DNA of 64,000 nt. It comes from Dirofilaria immitis. Taxonomy: Eukaryota > Nematoda > Chromadorea > Rhabditida > Onchocercidae. Where the stretch lies: positions 248,001 to 312,000 of the forward strand of contig JAKNDB010000107.1 in NCBI GenBank assembly GCA_024305405.1, given 5' to 3'. Each line of letters begins with the position of its first letter. The first letter of the stretch is position 1. A program made the translations under genes and the position numbers. Shown here piece after piece: positions 1 through 14,710 of the stretch. Under the pieces are notes generated by a model. That model was given only the letters and a program-made list of their open reading frames with translations. It ran no database searches and was not told the DNA's origin.

Positions 1-166
1 AAATAAAATGAAGGATAGAAATGGAAAGTCAAACAAAGAAAGAAGAACGAAAAACTGCTCGGGATAAATCAAATATTTTAATTGATAATACATCTGCACA
101 TCATATTGATCGTTGATAAATATTACTATCATTTGATTAGCTGACTTTTATTAGATTCGATTGCAG

Positions 167-1569
167 TTAATTGGATGGTTCCTGATAATCGGCAATCTGA
201 TTACTCTGCTGCCGCTTCTCACCATGGATTCACAATTCGCCGATGCTGCAATGAAGTATTCCTTTCTTACTTTTATGTATACCACATCACTTATTTGTAC
301 GATATTTGCGCTCAAAGATAGCAATCATATCATGTTATATCCAATTCTCGTTACCACGGTTCGTTTTAAACGAGAATTAAAAATTTGCTGTTAACCAGTA
401 TCAATGAAATGATAAATTAAAAGAAAAGCAATATAATATCCTATTCAATTTTCATAATTCACTTTCCAGTAATTTATTAAAAGTTGGAATGATGACTTTT
501 GCTGCTATCTCAAAACATCTATTTTAAAGTTTCTGAAAGATTCGCTCCAAAAGCTCAATAATTTCTCTTTTAAATTGAGCAATGATACAATTCTTTAATT
601 AGCTTAAAATTAATATTTTAAAAGTTTTTATAATAATATCAGAATTTATGATAGTATCAGCGGATTTAACTAAAAATCTCCAAGTTAAAATTGAATACTA
701 TAGCGTATTAAAACGATTCAACTATCGTTTTTCTGATCCCTAAAAACTAAATTTTTTTTTCATTGCAACTGATACCTTTATGCTATAGAAGCAATCATAT
801 AACTTTGTAGAGAAAATATAATACATATTGTTAATTTCTTTTCATAGATCATATTAATTTTGATCATAATAGTGAATTTTGTGACTTTCAGATAGCATTT
901 GTCATAATTTCATTATCAGCATGGATTTTCATATTATTCAGTAAATTCTACTGTTCTCATTCCAATAACTTATATTCTCTGTTTATATACAACGGTTTGT
1001 TTCTCGCATTTTGGAAAAGATAATAGCAGAATTTTTGTAGAACTTCCCATTATTTTTTGGCATTTTCCTAGAAAAGTTATACTTTACTTTTTCATCGTTT
1101 TCTTGTTCATACTCTTTTTCTGAATGAATACGTTTGATTCTTCTATTCATCAAAATATAAAATACTATCTATTTTTGTTTTTATTCTAAATTAACATTAA
1201 TTGCTGGATTGTCATAACAGAGATCTAATGTTTTTAATGTATTATTCGCTTCGTGTACTGTCAAAAAAAAAATCTCCAAGTTTCATTATTAGTTCTTTTT
1301 TTTTTTTATTTTTGATCTCATTATTGAATATGATATGCTAAAGGAATCTTTATAAAGGAACCATCTTTTCACAATGTCAAATACATTGGGATATTTCGCC
1401 GCTCCTATCTGTCTCATTATTGTTGATAACTTTCGAGAAATTGTTCGAATTTATCATTTTTCGTCGTCTGATGAAAATTTTTGAATTGCAACAATGTAAT
1501 AATATACATTTTGTGTCACTGAAATCAACAGAGCTTTCGGCAAAAATAATGATACCGATGACGAGGTAA
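167..1569 (+). CDS. Multi-pass membrane protein, 3' exons (partial)
   Basis: Three exons are visible: 167-358 (64 codons, phase 0), 892-994 and about 1532-1569. Each follows a TTGCAG, TTTCAG or AACAG acceptor and the first two end at GT donors. The product has three to four strongly hydrophobic stretches, the first opening LIGWFLIIGNLITLLPLL and the second exon carrying FVIISLSAWIFILF, so it is an integral membrane protein of the small four-helix type seen in LAPTM- or MARVEL-like families. That family placement is only a resemblance. With the acceptor at 1531 the protein stops at TAA 1567-1569. If AGAG two bases later is used, it reads on to a donor at 1566 and a short last exon near 2457-2475. 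The 5' exon lies outside the window or is not recognised. Confidence 0.55.
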
Positions 1570-2210
1570 ATCCTTTAATGATTTCGTGAACTAATTTTAA
1601 TCGCTAAAATAATTTTCAAATGAACTATAATAGCAATTTAATACTGAATCACATTCATTATATTTAATGACTACTCTGAATTAATTTTTTATGATTTTTG
1701 ATCATAATATAAGATGTAAAAATTAACATGAATCATATATTTTTAAGCTTGATGCTATTTGTTTAGATTATTGACTGCTATATCAAAGAGAGAACTAGAT
1801 CAGCTTTTCGAATATCGTCTTTTGCAAAAATTTTGACGGAGATTTTTTGATAGAATACTATCATTATAGATGTTTTTATTCTAGATTTTTTGCAAAAGAA
1901 TAAATTCTTAAATATTTTTGATTATTTAAGATATTTTGAAGACCCTATCATTACTTTCGGTACCATATTTAATAGAAATATTCTTTTTATTAAGTGGTAA
2001 TAAGAAAGATGAATTTCAGATTATAGTTTACGATAGAATAACAAAAAATTATCAAAATGGTCATACTGATTATGGTATTAAGCCAACTCCATATTCAATT
2101 CAGATTCAGTAATCTGTTAGTCCGATCATTTTCTAATCATTATGACATAATTTATCGCAAATGATTTAAAAATATGTAGCTTAGTTGAATTTGATTTACC
2201 ATAACTGTTG

Positions 2211-2211
<1 letters not shown>

Positions 2212-2241
<30 letters not shown>
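2212..2241. repeat. (TA)n microsatellite
   Basis: An uninterrupted TA dinucleotide run of about 15 units. No function is implied. Confidence 0.9.
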
Positions 2242-2245
<4 letters not shown>

Positions 2246-2885
2246 CGGATTTTAATCTGAATTTGTTCAAAATATCAGTTGATATTTTTGTGATTAGATA
2301 TCTTTCATAACTTTTTCAATTCTATTTTAGCTTTTCATCTTTTGTACTTAAGATTAAAAGCTTCATCGAATTTTTTTTTGTTTCAAAAGATATTTATGAT
2401 ATTTATGGAAAATATACGGAAGAAAATTTTTAATGTTTACAGATCAATTCAATGATTTCAGCGTAGAAACTGAATGAGAGAGAGATGGAGCAGAAGGAAA
2501 TGAAAAAGAGCTATCGGATTGAACTTTGTAGTGAGGACTAGATTTTGAACTGGGTAAATATATATTTTTTAAAAAAATGCATTGGAAATGCTTAGTTATT
2601 GTGAAGTATATTTTAAAATTATTCTCCCGATGGAAAAAAATTATTTTTCCATATTCTGGTCAAGAATTTCAAAAATTTTTTCAATAAAGTTTTTTTTCGC
2701 TAGAAAATATATGAAATCAGCAGTTTCACTAAATTTTATCTATTTACTGATATCGCTTATGATATCACAATATAGTAAGCGGTGATGGAATCATTAACGA
2801 TTTCATAAATTCCAACATAAGGAATCGCCGAAAAGAACTGAGTTTAAATTAAAAACTGATTTAAAATATGTGTGGATGAAGTGTG

Positions 2886-3135
2886 CTAATTAATCTATCG
2901 ATACAACTTTTGGAATTTATTGAATTAACAAAAATTTTTATCAGTGAAAAGTTTTGCTTTCAGAAATTTTAAAAATTAGATAACTTGAAATGAATTTTAA
3001 GGGTTGATTTCCTAACAAATAAATCGTATTATAATTAATAATAATTAAATATGTTTATTGCTTCTGATTCAAAACTCTAATACAATGACGAAGGAAGCGG
3101 AGCAATTGATATGAGAACAGATAACTGTGAAGGAT
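2886..3135. repeat. Duplicated 3' flank, copy A
   Basis: This stretch, including the anchors TTTATTGAATTAACAAAAA and AATATGTTTATTGCTTCTG, recurs with modest divergence at about 4698-5075. Each copy sits about 0.7-1.3 kb downstream of one of the two Gly/Tyr-rich peptide genes, so the duplicated unit appears to have included a gene and its 3' flank. Confidence 0.7.
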
Positions 3136-3864
3136 GGATCGGAAGAAATGCGTTGTAGAAAAACAGAATCACAAATTCAACGACGTTCAGATATGATTGT
3201 CATGAATATTCTCCAATTTCTTACATTCGGTCATAACTTTAAGCTCTTCAGTTCCTTATTTAAGGGACTTTCTCCAAAAAGTTAACTCTTCTTCGATTCT
3301 TGATTGTGTAAAATACGACTATACGTTAGTTTTCTTCATCGAATCACTTTCATTACATCAATATATTTCGTAATTACCAGATCGTTGTCAATATAATTTG
3401 ATTTATTCAATTTTTTCGTCATCAAAAATGAATAAATTGAACTAGTTTCTAGTGATTTCATGTTGCTTGAATCCACTGAGTTTAGATTAGCGATATCTAT
3501 TATACGTTACAGATTCAAAAATCACTTTTGTATAAAATGCTATATTACAGAAATATTGTCCAACTCATCCATTTTCTTCATTTCTTTTCAATTTTTTTCT
3601 TTGTTTGGGTTTCTGCAACAATCTGAGGCGTAAATACTGATTTCAATTTTAGGTTTCTTCCATATTTTATTGATTTTTCACCAAAACTTTTGTTTTCATG
3701 CAGTAATTCTTTTTCGTCACATTTAAAAATATTTCTTTACGTATCATTACAATATAATTGAAAAAAAAAAAAAAAAAAAGGATATCAATCAACTGATAAA
3801 CGTATCACAACAACTAATTACATACAGATATTGTATTCATAGAAAAAAAGAATAACAAAATTAT

Positions 3865-4544
3865 CTAGCCAAACCATCCGTATCCGTGAGGATTATAATT
3901 ATAACCATAAGGTGAATGAATTGGAGGATGAAAAGCACCGGCACCATATGGAGGATAGAAACCGCCAGTATTACCGAATCCCATAAGTGGATTACCGAAG
4001 AAACCGTTTTCATTTCTATTCTTGATTTTCACCTTGAAAAACGGAGTTTTGATTTTATATGAGTAGGGTGAATGATTCATATAAGGGTTGTAGCCGCCAA
4101 AAAAATCGTAACGTTTTACTCGGATGCTGAAAATTTAGAAATTTTGCAAAATAATTTTAAATTAATCAGAATGCATGCAAGAGATTTATAAAAAAGCAAA
4201 TAAGAAGATAGATTTTTTTCATAATACTAATAATTAATAATTATTGAATAATTGTTTATTAGATTTTATCAGAAAATGATTTTTATGATTCTTGTCAGCT
4301 TACAATCATAAATTGATAATATCGATTTTTTCAATATTGCTTCATTGATATGTAGAAAATTTTGAATTTAAAAGGAAAAAGAAAAAGAAGTTAAAAATGA
4401 ACAATAACAATAAAGATAAGAAAAAAAACAAAGAAAAAATATACTTTTTACTTCACTATCATCTTTTGCTAAACGAGAATCAAATATAGGCACTGCCGAA
4501 CATATTGCAAAGAGCAAAATTGTTGAAAATAATTTTCTAAACAT
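3865..4544 (-). CDS. Secreted Gly/Tyr-rich peptide precursor 1 (NLP/caenacin-like)
   Basis: Two exons on the minus strand. Exon 1 starts at ATG 4544 and encodes a signal peptide (MFRKLFSTILLFAICSAVP) plus a short acidic propeptide, ending near 4452. Exon 2 (4126-3865) follows a TTTTCAG acceptor and opens with IRVKR, a basic cleavage site. A mature peptide of about 85 residues rich in Gly, Tyr, Phe, Pro and Asn follows (YDFFGGYNPY..., PHGYGWFG at the end). This matches the architecture of nematode NLP-29/caenacin-type epidermal antimicrobial peptide precursors: signal peptide, dibasic cut, YG-rich peptide. The activity is inferred only. The phase of exon 1 (0) does not match exon 2 (needs 2), so one base may be wrong or a micro-exon may be missed. 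The gene is a tandem paralogue of the one at 5970-6733, sharing the SYKxKTPF core. Confidence 0.65.
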
Positions 4545-4546
4545 TA

Positions 4547-4645
4547 TCTGAAAAGAAGTTGAACGTGATTCTTAATAATCTAATAGCGGATCATTGTCTG
4601 AAAAGAAGTTGAACTTGATTCTCAATAGTCTAATAGAAGGTCATC
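4547..4645. repeat. 50-bp direct repeat just upstream of peptide gene 1
   Basis: TCTGAAAAGAAGTTGAAC begins at 4547 and again at 4597, inside a two-copy, 50-bp period repeat that starts 3 bp upstream of the ATG on the coding strand. It occupies the likely 5'UTR/proximal promoter, so it may duplicate a regulatory site or may be neutral. Confidence 0.6.
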
Positions 4646-4697
4646 ATCAAGCTATACAAGATTCGTATATTTAAAATAAGTCTGATAAAATTCACGC

Positions 4698-5075
4698 ATT
4701 AATCTGTTGATACAACTTTTCAAAATTTATTGAATTAACAAAAAAAAGTTTTTATTAGTGAAAATTTTTGCAAATATCATAAAATGACTGTTCTAAAATT
4801 TATTTTCTGATAGCTAATTTAGAACAAATAATAACGAAAATAATGCGTAAGATAGGAAAATCATTTAAATTATTGCCATAAGATTTTTAGAAATCTTAAA
4901 AATAATATGCATTAGATAATTTTAATTGAATTCTTGGGATTGATTGTCCCATATCAATAAATTATATATTATAATCAATAATAATTAAATATGTTTATTT
5001 GCTTCTGATTCAAAGCTCTAATACAATAATTGAAACAAGCAGAACAATTGATATATGAAAACAGATAAGCGATGA
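4698..5075. repeat. Duplicated 3' flank, copy B
   Basis: Partner of the 2886-3135 segment. The order and orientation of shared blocks are conserved, which indicates a direct tandem duplication with a period of about 1.8-1.9 kb. Confidence 0.7.
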
Positions 5076-5969
5076 AAAAGTCAAAAGAAATACATTGTAG
5101 GAATGATATATAACAAATAATTGATAATAGAAATTTGATTAATTTATTATTTTAAAAAGTTCCTTTCTTGAATTCCTACTTTTATGAATAAGTTTTTTTG
5201 CTCGATACTACTGTTCAAATATAATAAATGATATGATAGCTGATGAAATGGATGCATGCATGCATAGTTGAATCAACACAACAAAACAAAGCATGCGCTG
5301 ATATCTTAGCTGACCAACAATCTCAATTTTATCAAACCCTTTTTGCCGATTCTCATTTTTATCATTAATTTTTACCACATGATTTCAATCGCATGTCAGA
5401 TAATTTCTTGTTTCTAATGTCATTTTAATTCCTGTCCAAATTTCCACCTGATCTTTGGTTTTATTTAATATTAAATTGACATATTATAAGTTTTAAAGCT
5501 TTTTTGAAAAGACGAATTACTAAAATAGAAATACTATGAAATGAAAAGGAAGAAACGATAAAACAATAAATAATAGATAAGTGCTAAATTGTAATTGACC
5601 ATAAATGAAGTTGATAATTGTAATGAAAATTTCCTTAAAAGACTTTTTCCATTCAAAGATTTTTAAGTATATTGTTGTAAATTATTTACAAAAGAAGTTA
5701 AGAGAATGGGATATGAAAATGAAGATTTATAATGAAACATGTACTGCTTGTTTGAGATTCGAATAATATCTGACTAATAATAATAATAATATTAATCAAG
5801 TACAATCCTTTATTTGATATTTTCTAAAACATTTTTATAATCTAAACCATCTTACTTTTAGAATATACTAAAATTAAAATCAGTTTGAATTTATTACAAT
5901 TTAATTTTTATTTTTTAATTTTGGAAATTATTAAATCAGTCAATCTGAATATCTCTGGTTATACTGAAT

Positions 5970-6733
5970 CTAAATCCAACTATTCCATCCGAATAAGTTT
6001 GGCGAATGGAAAGAAGGATAGTATCCTATTGGCCCATATCCACTATGGAATCCCATTGGCCCATATCCACCAAGGAATCCGATTGGCCCATATCCACCAG
6101 GATGATATCCGAATTGTCTATATCCATATCCACCGCCAAATGGATGCATATTACCACCATACGGGAACGGAGTTCTGATTTTCATTTTATAAAAGGCGTT
6201 TTAAACTTGTATGAGTACCAATCACCCCATTGCCTTTTCACTCTTCTCCTGAAATATACATGTACACTCATACTTTATCAATAGATCGCAGTTTGAGTTG
6301 ATTCTTCAGACCAAAATAAGTTCAATATATGAGAATACTAGCAATTATTGATAATCTATGTGAGAAATACAGTTATTGATAATAATTTAAAAGTCATTGA
6401 TAATCTTTTAAATTTTAGTTTCAAAATAAGAATTAAACTAATTTAGAAACAAATGAGATATACAATAAGAGATTTCAGAAGCAGATGTTGAACACAAAGC
6501 AAAATATTATAAGAATGTACTGTAAATAATTGTATGGAATTGTTTAGTTCAGAAACCATGTCGATCAATAATTTGCATGGAAGTCACCATTTGATTTCAG
6601 GAATTTCTATAGAAAAGAAAATAACTTACGTGTGATCTGCATTATCCTTCATTTCAGAATCATTGTGGAGTGGTTGCGAGAATGCCATAACTGCTACGAT
6701 GGCAATGATGAATATGGGTGATATTGTAAGCAT
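5970..6733 (-). CDS. Secreted Gly/Tyr-rich peptide precursor 2, frame-disrupted (NLP-29-like)
   Basis: Exon 1 (6733-6630) encodes a signal peptide (MLTISPIFIIAIVAVMAFS) and an acidic propeptide, with a canonical GTAAGT donor in phase 2. Exon 2 (6248-5970) follows TTTCAG and opens RRVKR/QW. A mature peptide beginning Gln-Trp after Lys-Arg is the hallmark start of C. elegans NLP-29-group peptides. It continues DWYSYKFKTPFIK and then repeats of GGYGPxGF. The reading frame breaks between KTPFIK and the Gly/Tyr repeats at a run of four T on the plus strand (6185-6188). A fifth base would restore the frame and align it with the paralogue, so this is a homopolymer consensus error or a young pseudogene. 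Role inferred: epidermal or secreted antimicrobial/structural peptide. Confidence 0.6.
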
Positions 6734-9700
6734 CTCTGCAATTCTAATACATGCATCTGGTCAGATGAATCGATGAATCGATTATGATTCCACATAGTGA
6801 TTCTTAAATGTTAGTAATAGTGCTTCGCAAAAATGATGATATTGACGAATGCAATGATATGTTAGAAATATTGGTACCATCTATGTTGAAATTGAATCGA
6901 CATCAGATAATTGTTGTTATTATAAAATGTACCTTATGCTTTCTACTTTGAATAATTCTGAAGATGAAATTTCAAAATATCGAATTTCTGCTAATTCATA
7001 ATTTATAAAATAAGGCTTAAATTCCAATATAAATTGCAGGAAATCTTTTTTTTTTACTTAAAATCGTATTTCCATGTTTCGTAATGATGATTCATTTCAA
7101 GTTTAAATTTAGTAAATTATTCACGATAGTTATGAAAAAATTTGTCATCAAGCTTCAATCACAACAATTCTCTCTTCTGTTAAAAATCAACAAATTCAAT
7201 ATCAGATAAAGTGGATAATGAAAATTTGAAATATCAAATTGACAACTTCTTTAAAAATAAAAAGCAAATTTCATGAAAGTTTCGCAAATTTTTATATTTT
7301 ATAGTGTCACTTCACAATGATGACCAAGCCACACCTTATTTCAATGAACAAAGATCAAATTATTTACCCAATATGATTGTGATATGATAGTGGCGTAGTA
7401 ATAGATTGATGGTTAGAAAAAAAAAAAAAATTTCATTCGTTAATTATGCCTTTCTCGATATTTCCTACCTCTGCCTCATCTCTACTTGTCATGTCTTAAG
7501 AAATCGTTCAGCTCGTTTACGACTGTAATTCATTTCACAAGCAAAAAAAACCTGAAATTTCATTTACAACTTATAGCATTTCTAACAAATGCCTATGCAA
7601 AAGGTATTAGATCAATTCTTTCAGAATCCATAATAAATGACTAACTTCATAATAAATATTTGCAATTCACATTAAAGCTTCAAAAGGGATTTTTTTCTTT
7701 GTTGCATAAGTCATATCAAACTTCAATTACGCTTTCTATCGAGAGTAATTTTGAATGCAAAAGAGATTTGACAAATATAAAGCATTCTGAATGATTGTCC
7801 ATCAAAAATTTCTTCTCTTAATCTATCAATATTTTTTTATAAGAACTTATAGTAAAGTGATTTTTTTAATAACAATTCTAAATTATAAAAGAAGAAAAAA
7901 AACAATTTCATATAATAATTTTAAATGATTGAAATGGATTTAATAAAATAAAACGGCAACTTCCAATCGAACTTATTAGCCAAAATTAAAAGTAAGTGAT
8001 AAAATAAGAAAGTATATTCTCGACCTATTCAAAAAATAGTCTTCTTAATTTTTCATTTTTTACTGCGAAGCTTTGACTATAACACAATCAAATCTGATAA
8101 ATTTTTTTTAAAGATATTTATCAGAATATCAGAAAAGCAAACTTTTGAATTATTTATCGTATTCTCGTTCCTTTCATGATCAATATCGTTATATCCTTAT
8201 TCCTTACTTTTCATCTTTCCACTCTTTTTTTTCCTTTTATATTTTATTCATTTGAGCGCAAAAATGATGATCGTAACTTCCTTCGAAAATTTGCAGCATT
8301 ACTGCAGTAATATAACAGTGTGCTGTGTTTTGTGCCATGATTGAGCGGAAACTTGTTATCATCTGTTTTATCTATTTTCTTTGTTTCACCTCCTTTCTTC
8401 TCTATTTTCTTTTTCATTTCAAGAATAATTAACATAATTATCATCGAAAGGATGATTATGTGAAGTGAGAGGTTCAGAAGATTTTTTTGTTCTCATTGCC
8501 CACTAAATCATATAAATTACTATGGCAGAGAAATTTAAATGCTGAATTTGACGTTCAAAGAAGTGTTATATTTCAATGAAAAACATTATTACTTCTTTTG
8601 ATGTTAATTTTCAGAATGCAATTGATCGCTTGATATTTTCGATCATATTTAAATTTATAGAAGCTAGAAGAAAATTACATGAAGAAGATATCAATATAGA
8701 AGAAGATTGTCAATTTAGAGCATGAAGAGTTAGAGAAGTGGTTTCTTTTAAGATTCTGTTAATTGTGAATTTGTTATATAAACTTTCGCTTTTCTTTCTA
8801 ATCAGCTCAATTTTATATCATTTTAGAAAGTTTATTCGATTTTCTATTCAGTTTCCTTGAATCATCCTCTTAACATTTAATTAACATTTCACTAATTTAA
8901 AAGAAACGAATAGTTTAAATTAATTTTTCCGCAGATATAATATATTGTTGATTAGTAATTAGTATGCTATATTTTATGCCTTTTGTGGTATTACTACTAA
9001 AATTTTAGCAATCAATAATCAGTTTTAGATTTTATCAAACTGAACTTTTCGAAGTGATATAAAATTGGATTGGCTTAAAATGAAAATAAAAGTTTACAAA
9101 TATCAAATATGAAATATAATTCATATTTGGTATCAGATCATCGGAACAACAATAATAGTCATAACTACTAAATTTTTTCAGCTAATCACGTGATATATTT
9201 TCTTAGTGCGCCATCGTAATTAACACTTCACACTAATGACTTTGAATTATTTCCCATGCTTTCTGAAGAATTAGTAGTTCTGAATTGTTTCCCATGCTTT
9301 CTGAAGAATTAGTAGTTCTGAATTGTTTCCCATGCTTTCTGAAGAATTAGTAGTTCTGAATTGTTTCCCATGCTTTCTGAAGAATTAGTAGTTCTGAATT
9401 GTTTCCCATGCTTTCTGAAGAATCAGAAAAAGAAAAAAGAATTGATAACCTTCAAAATCAAGGATGATAACAATTTATGAAAGCATTATAATACAAATCT
9501 AAAAGGAATAATTGAGCTTAAATACAAAATAGATGCTTTAATCATAAAGAAATACAAATACTTTGATACTTATTGAAAATTAATGTTTCAAATTAAAGTT
9601 TAGATTGAAAATTTATACTTTCATTATAAATTAAATAAAAACAAAAAATGATTCACAATTTCGAAGTACTACTTATTGTTTTCACCTGACATTACAATAT

Positions 9701-10157
9701 TAGTCAAATCCAAAAACATTATCACCTGATACTACAATATTAGTCAGATCCAAAAATAAAGAGCATAAAAATTATGGCCACAACTATGAATCTCGCTTTT
9801 TGCGATACTGAAAACAAGATTGAAGAAATGAATAAATGAAACTGAAGGGCATTATGAAAATGCAAAATTTCTAGACAGTCTACAGTACTGTCATCCTAAG
9901 AAATCTCTTAATATCAACTGGTCGCAGTATAGCTTTCTCGAGTTATTCAAAGATTTTATGCTTATTTTTTTATGCCTTTCACTTCTTTCTTATAGATTAC
10001 GCAAATTAATGATTCCTTTCGTAAGATTCTTTTGTAATGAGATCAGTGAAATCTTAGCTTATAAACTTGATAATTAATGGAAAGTTTTTACTATAACGAT
10101 TTTCAATGATTAATAAATTTAAGAATTATTAAGAATAATACATTGTTATTGAGTAAG
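6734..10157. other. Gene-poor spacer
   Basis: AT-rich DNA in which no exon with convincing codon structure and splice sites was found on either strand. Short open frames (for example 8244-8444) are Lys/Ile-rich and lack supporting signals. It holds the minisatellite at 9244-9426 and presumably the kinase promoter at its right end. Confidence 0.5.
9244..9426. repeat. 38-bp minisatellite, about 4.8 copies
   Basis: The unit GAATTGTTTCCCATGCTTTC... repeats at 9244, 9282, 9320, 9358 and 9396 with an exact 38-bp period. Only one or two bases differ in the first copy and the last is truncated. Near-identity implies recent expansion. Confidence 0.9.
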
Positions 10158-12976
<2,819 letters not shown>

Positions 12977-13606
12977 TTTATTTTTGTTTCAACTGATAAA
13001 TTTTGTCAATATTTACATTTGCCAAAAGTATATTTTCTAAAATTATAATACACATATCATATGATTCTTACATTTTGTTCAAATTCCAACAATTAAGTTT
13101 TTCTTCCTGAGTTATTAACCAAAACATTTTCAAACAGGATTCATAAAACTCCAAAACTAAATTTTACAAGAAAATATGCTAATTCGGTTAACTTCGAGTA
13201 AAACTAAAATATTACTTTTATAGGAATATTTCTTTTTTTTCAGAATTTTTCTGCTGAATTAAAAAAAAACGATCATATAAATTAGCCTGTAAGATGTAAA
13301 AATCATTGATTTACATTTAAATAAATATGAGATTTTCTCGTAAATCTGAATGCTAAATGAAATGTTTAATTTCTTGAATTTGATATGAATGGAAACAACC
13401 GATAACTGATTTTCCTTCTCGTGTTTTATATTTTTGTTGGCCAATTGGCTTCGTTTGCCAATTATTCACGATAAATATGTTTGAAAATATATCCAATTTA
13501 TAATCCAATATATAGCAAAAATTTTTGCGAAATCTTATCTTGTTATCTACATCTAATTTCATATATTACCAAAATTTTATGCTTAAAAATTGTGTGAGAT
13601 ATTATT

Positions 13607-13759
13607 TCAAATCGGAGAAACATTATTGGTCGATTCATTTATATTTTTAAAGGGATATTGACAAATTTTCTGGCTTGCTTTTATTAAATCCTCGAGAGCT
13701 TCGGTGGTAACTTTATCTTTCAAATCGAAGCTGATAAATGAAATAGCTAATAGCAACAT
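13607..13759 (-). CDS. Possible small secreted protein (50 aa), unrecognised
   Basis: ATG at 13759 reads 50 codons to TGA at 13607. The N-terminus is hydrophobic (MLLLAISFIS) and is followed by an amphipathic charged segment (KVTTEALEDLIKASQKIC) and an Asn-rich tail with an NES glycosylation sequon. Residue usage looks far less random than in surrounding frames. The frame stays open about 15 codons upstream of the ATG, so this may instead be the last exon of a longer gene. It faces the kinase tail to tail. Confidence 0.35.
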   Translation of the reverse strand: MLLLAISFISFDLKDKVTTEALEDLIKASQKICQYPFKNINESTNNVSPI

Positions 13760-14321
13760 AAGTTTAGAATGGTTGTTAATATTCACAACCGCGTAATCAC
13801 ATTACAAATATTATTATATAGTAATTGGTAAGCTATTGTTAGACGACAATAGTTCAATCTGTATGCATTTTTGCAAAAACTTTATTGCATTACTGCAATA
13901 AAACGATACTTCAATTGTTACTGATTATATAGCACATTTATTTGTAACAAATAAAATATGCATGAATATTAATGGAATATCGTAAATGATACCACACATT
14001 TCAAAAATTTCATTGCTTTTATTGAAAAGATCTAACGTTCGGCCATTATATTAGATTCTAAAATCATTCAATTAATCTGCAAACTATCACAAGAGTGTTT
14101 TATAAATAAATTTGAAAATGATGAAAAATTTAGTGATTCAGATGTCATTGAATGTAGTATGAAATTTATGCCTTTGTTTTTTTTTCGTTTTGATAATTCA
14201 TTTCTTGAAGATTTCCATTTTTGTTTACATTTCGTTATTTACAATCTTAGCAGCCTAAATTGCTAAATGCAATTTAACGTCTATCGAATAGTTATTTTTC
14301 AACTAGCAGCATAATCAGGAA

Positions 14322-14710
14322 ATGATGTCATCTGTAAGTATTCTTTTGATAATTTAACAAACCTATTAGCAACAAGTTTATGATAATGGCCAACAGATTA
14401 ATGGAGAATGTTAATAATTACTTTGCGTTCTTGTTATGACGGAAGTAACTTGTATTTTGTATGAAACGCTTTCCTGATAACGTATGCAAGTATAGTTGTG
14501 TCCTGAGATTTCTCGAAATATTTTAAAATGCGAAATTGTAGACTTTCAATTATAGATTATCATGATCTATTCATTAAACATGGAACACTATCATTATCAA
14601 CCTGATTTTAGGAAAATTTGCATACTGAAATAAGAATTGAAGTTTCCAGAGTTGAATCTCGCCATCATAGTGCTCTTGTTTTACTTGGCTTTAAAATATT
14701 ATCGAGATGA
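14322..14710 (+). CDS. Candidate two-exon mini-gene or terminal exon
   Basis: MMSS at 14322-14333 precedes a perfect GTAAGT donor. A matching phase-0 acceptor (GATTTTAG) at 14611 opens an exon to TGA at 14708-14710 that reads ENLHTEIRIEVSRVES and onward. Splice signals and phase agree but the product would be only about 36 residues. No family is recognised. It may equally be chance or part of a larger, unseen gene. Confidence 0.2.

Noticed and set aside
8244..8444. 66-codon frame on the minus strand
   Set aside because: Lys/Ile-rich, no domain, no splice context and no conserved neighbour; expected by chance in AT-rich DNA.
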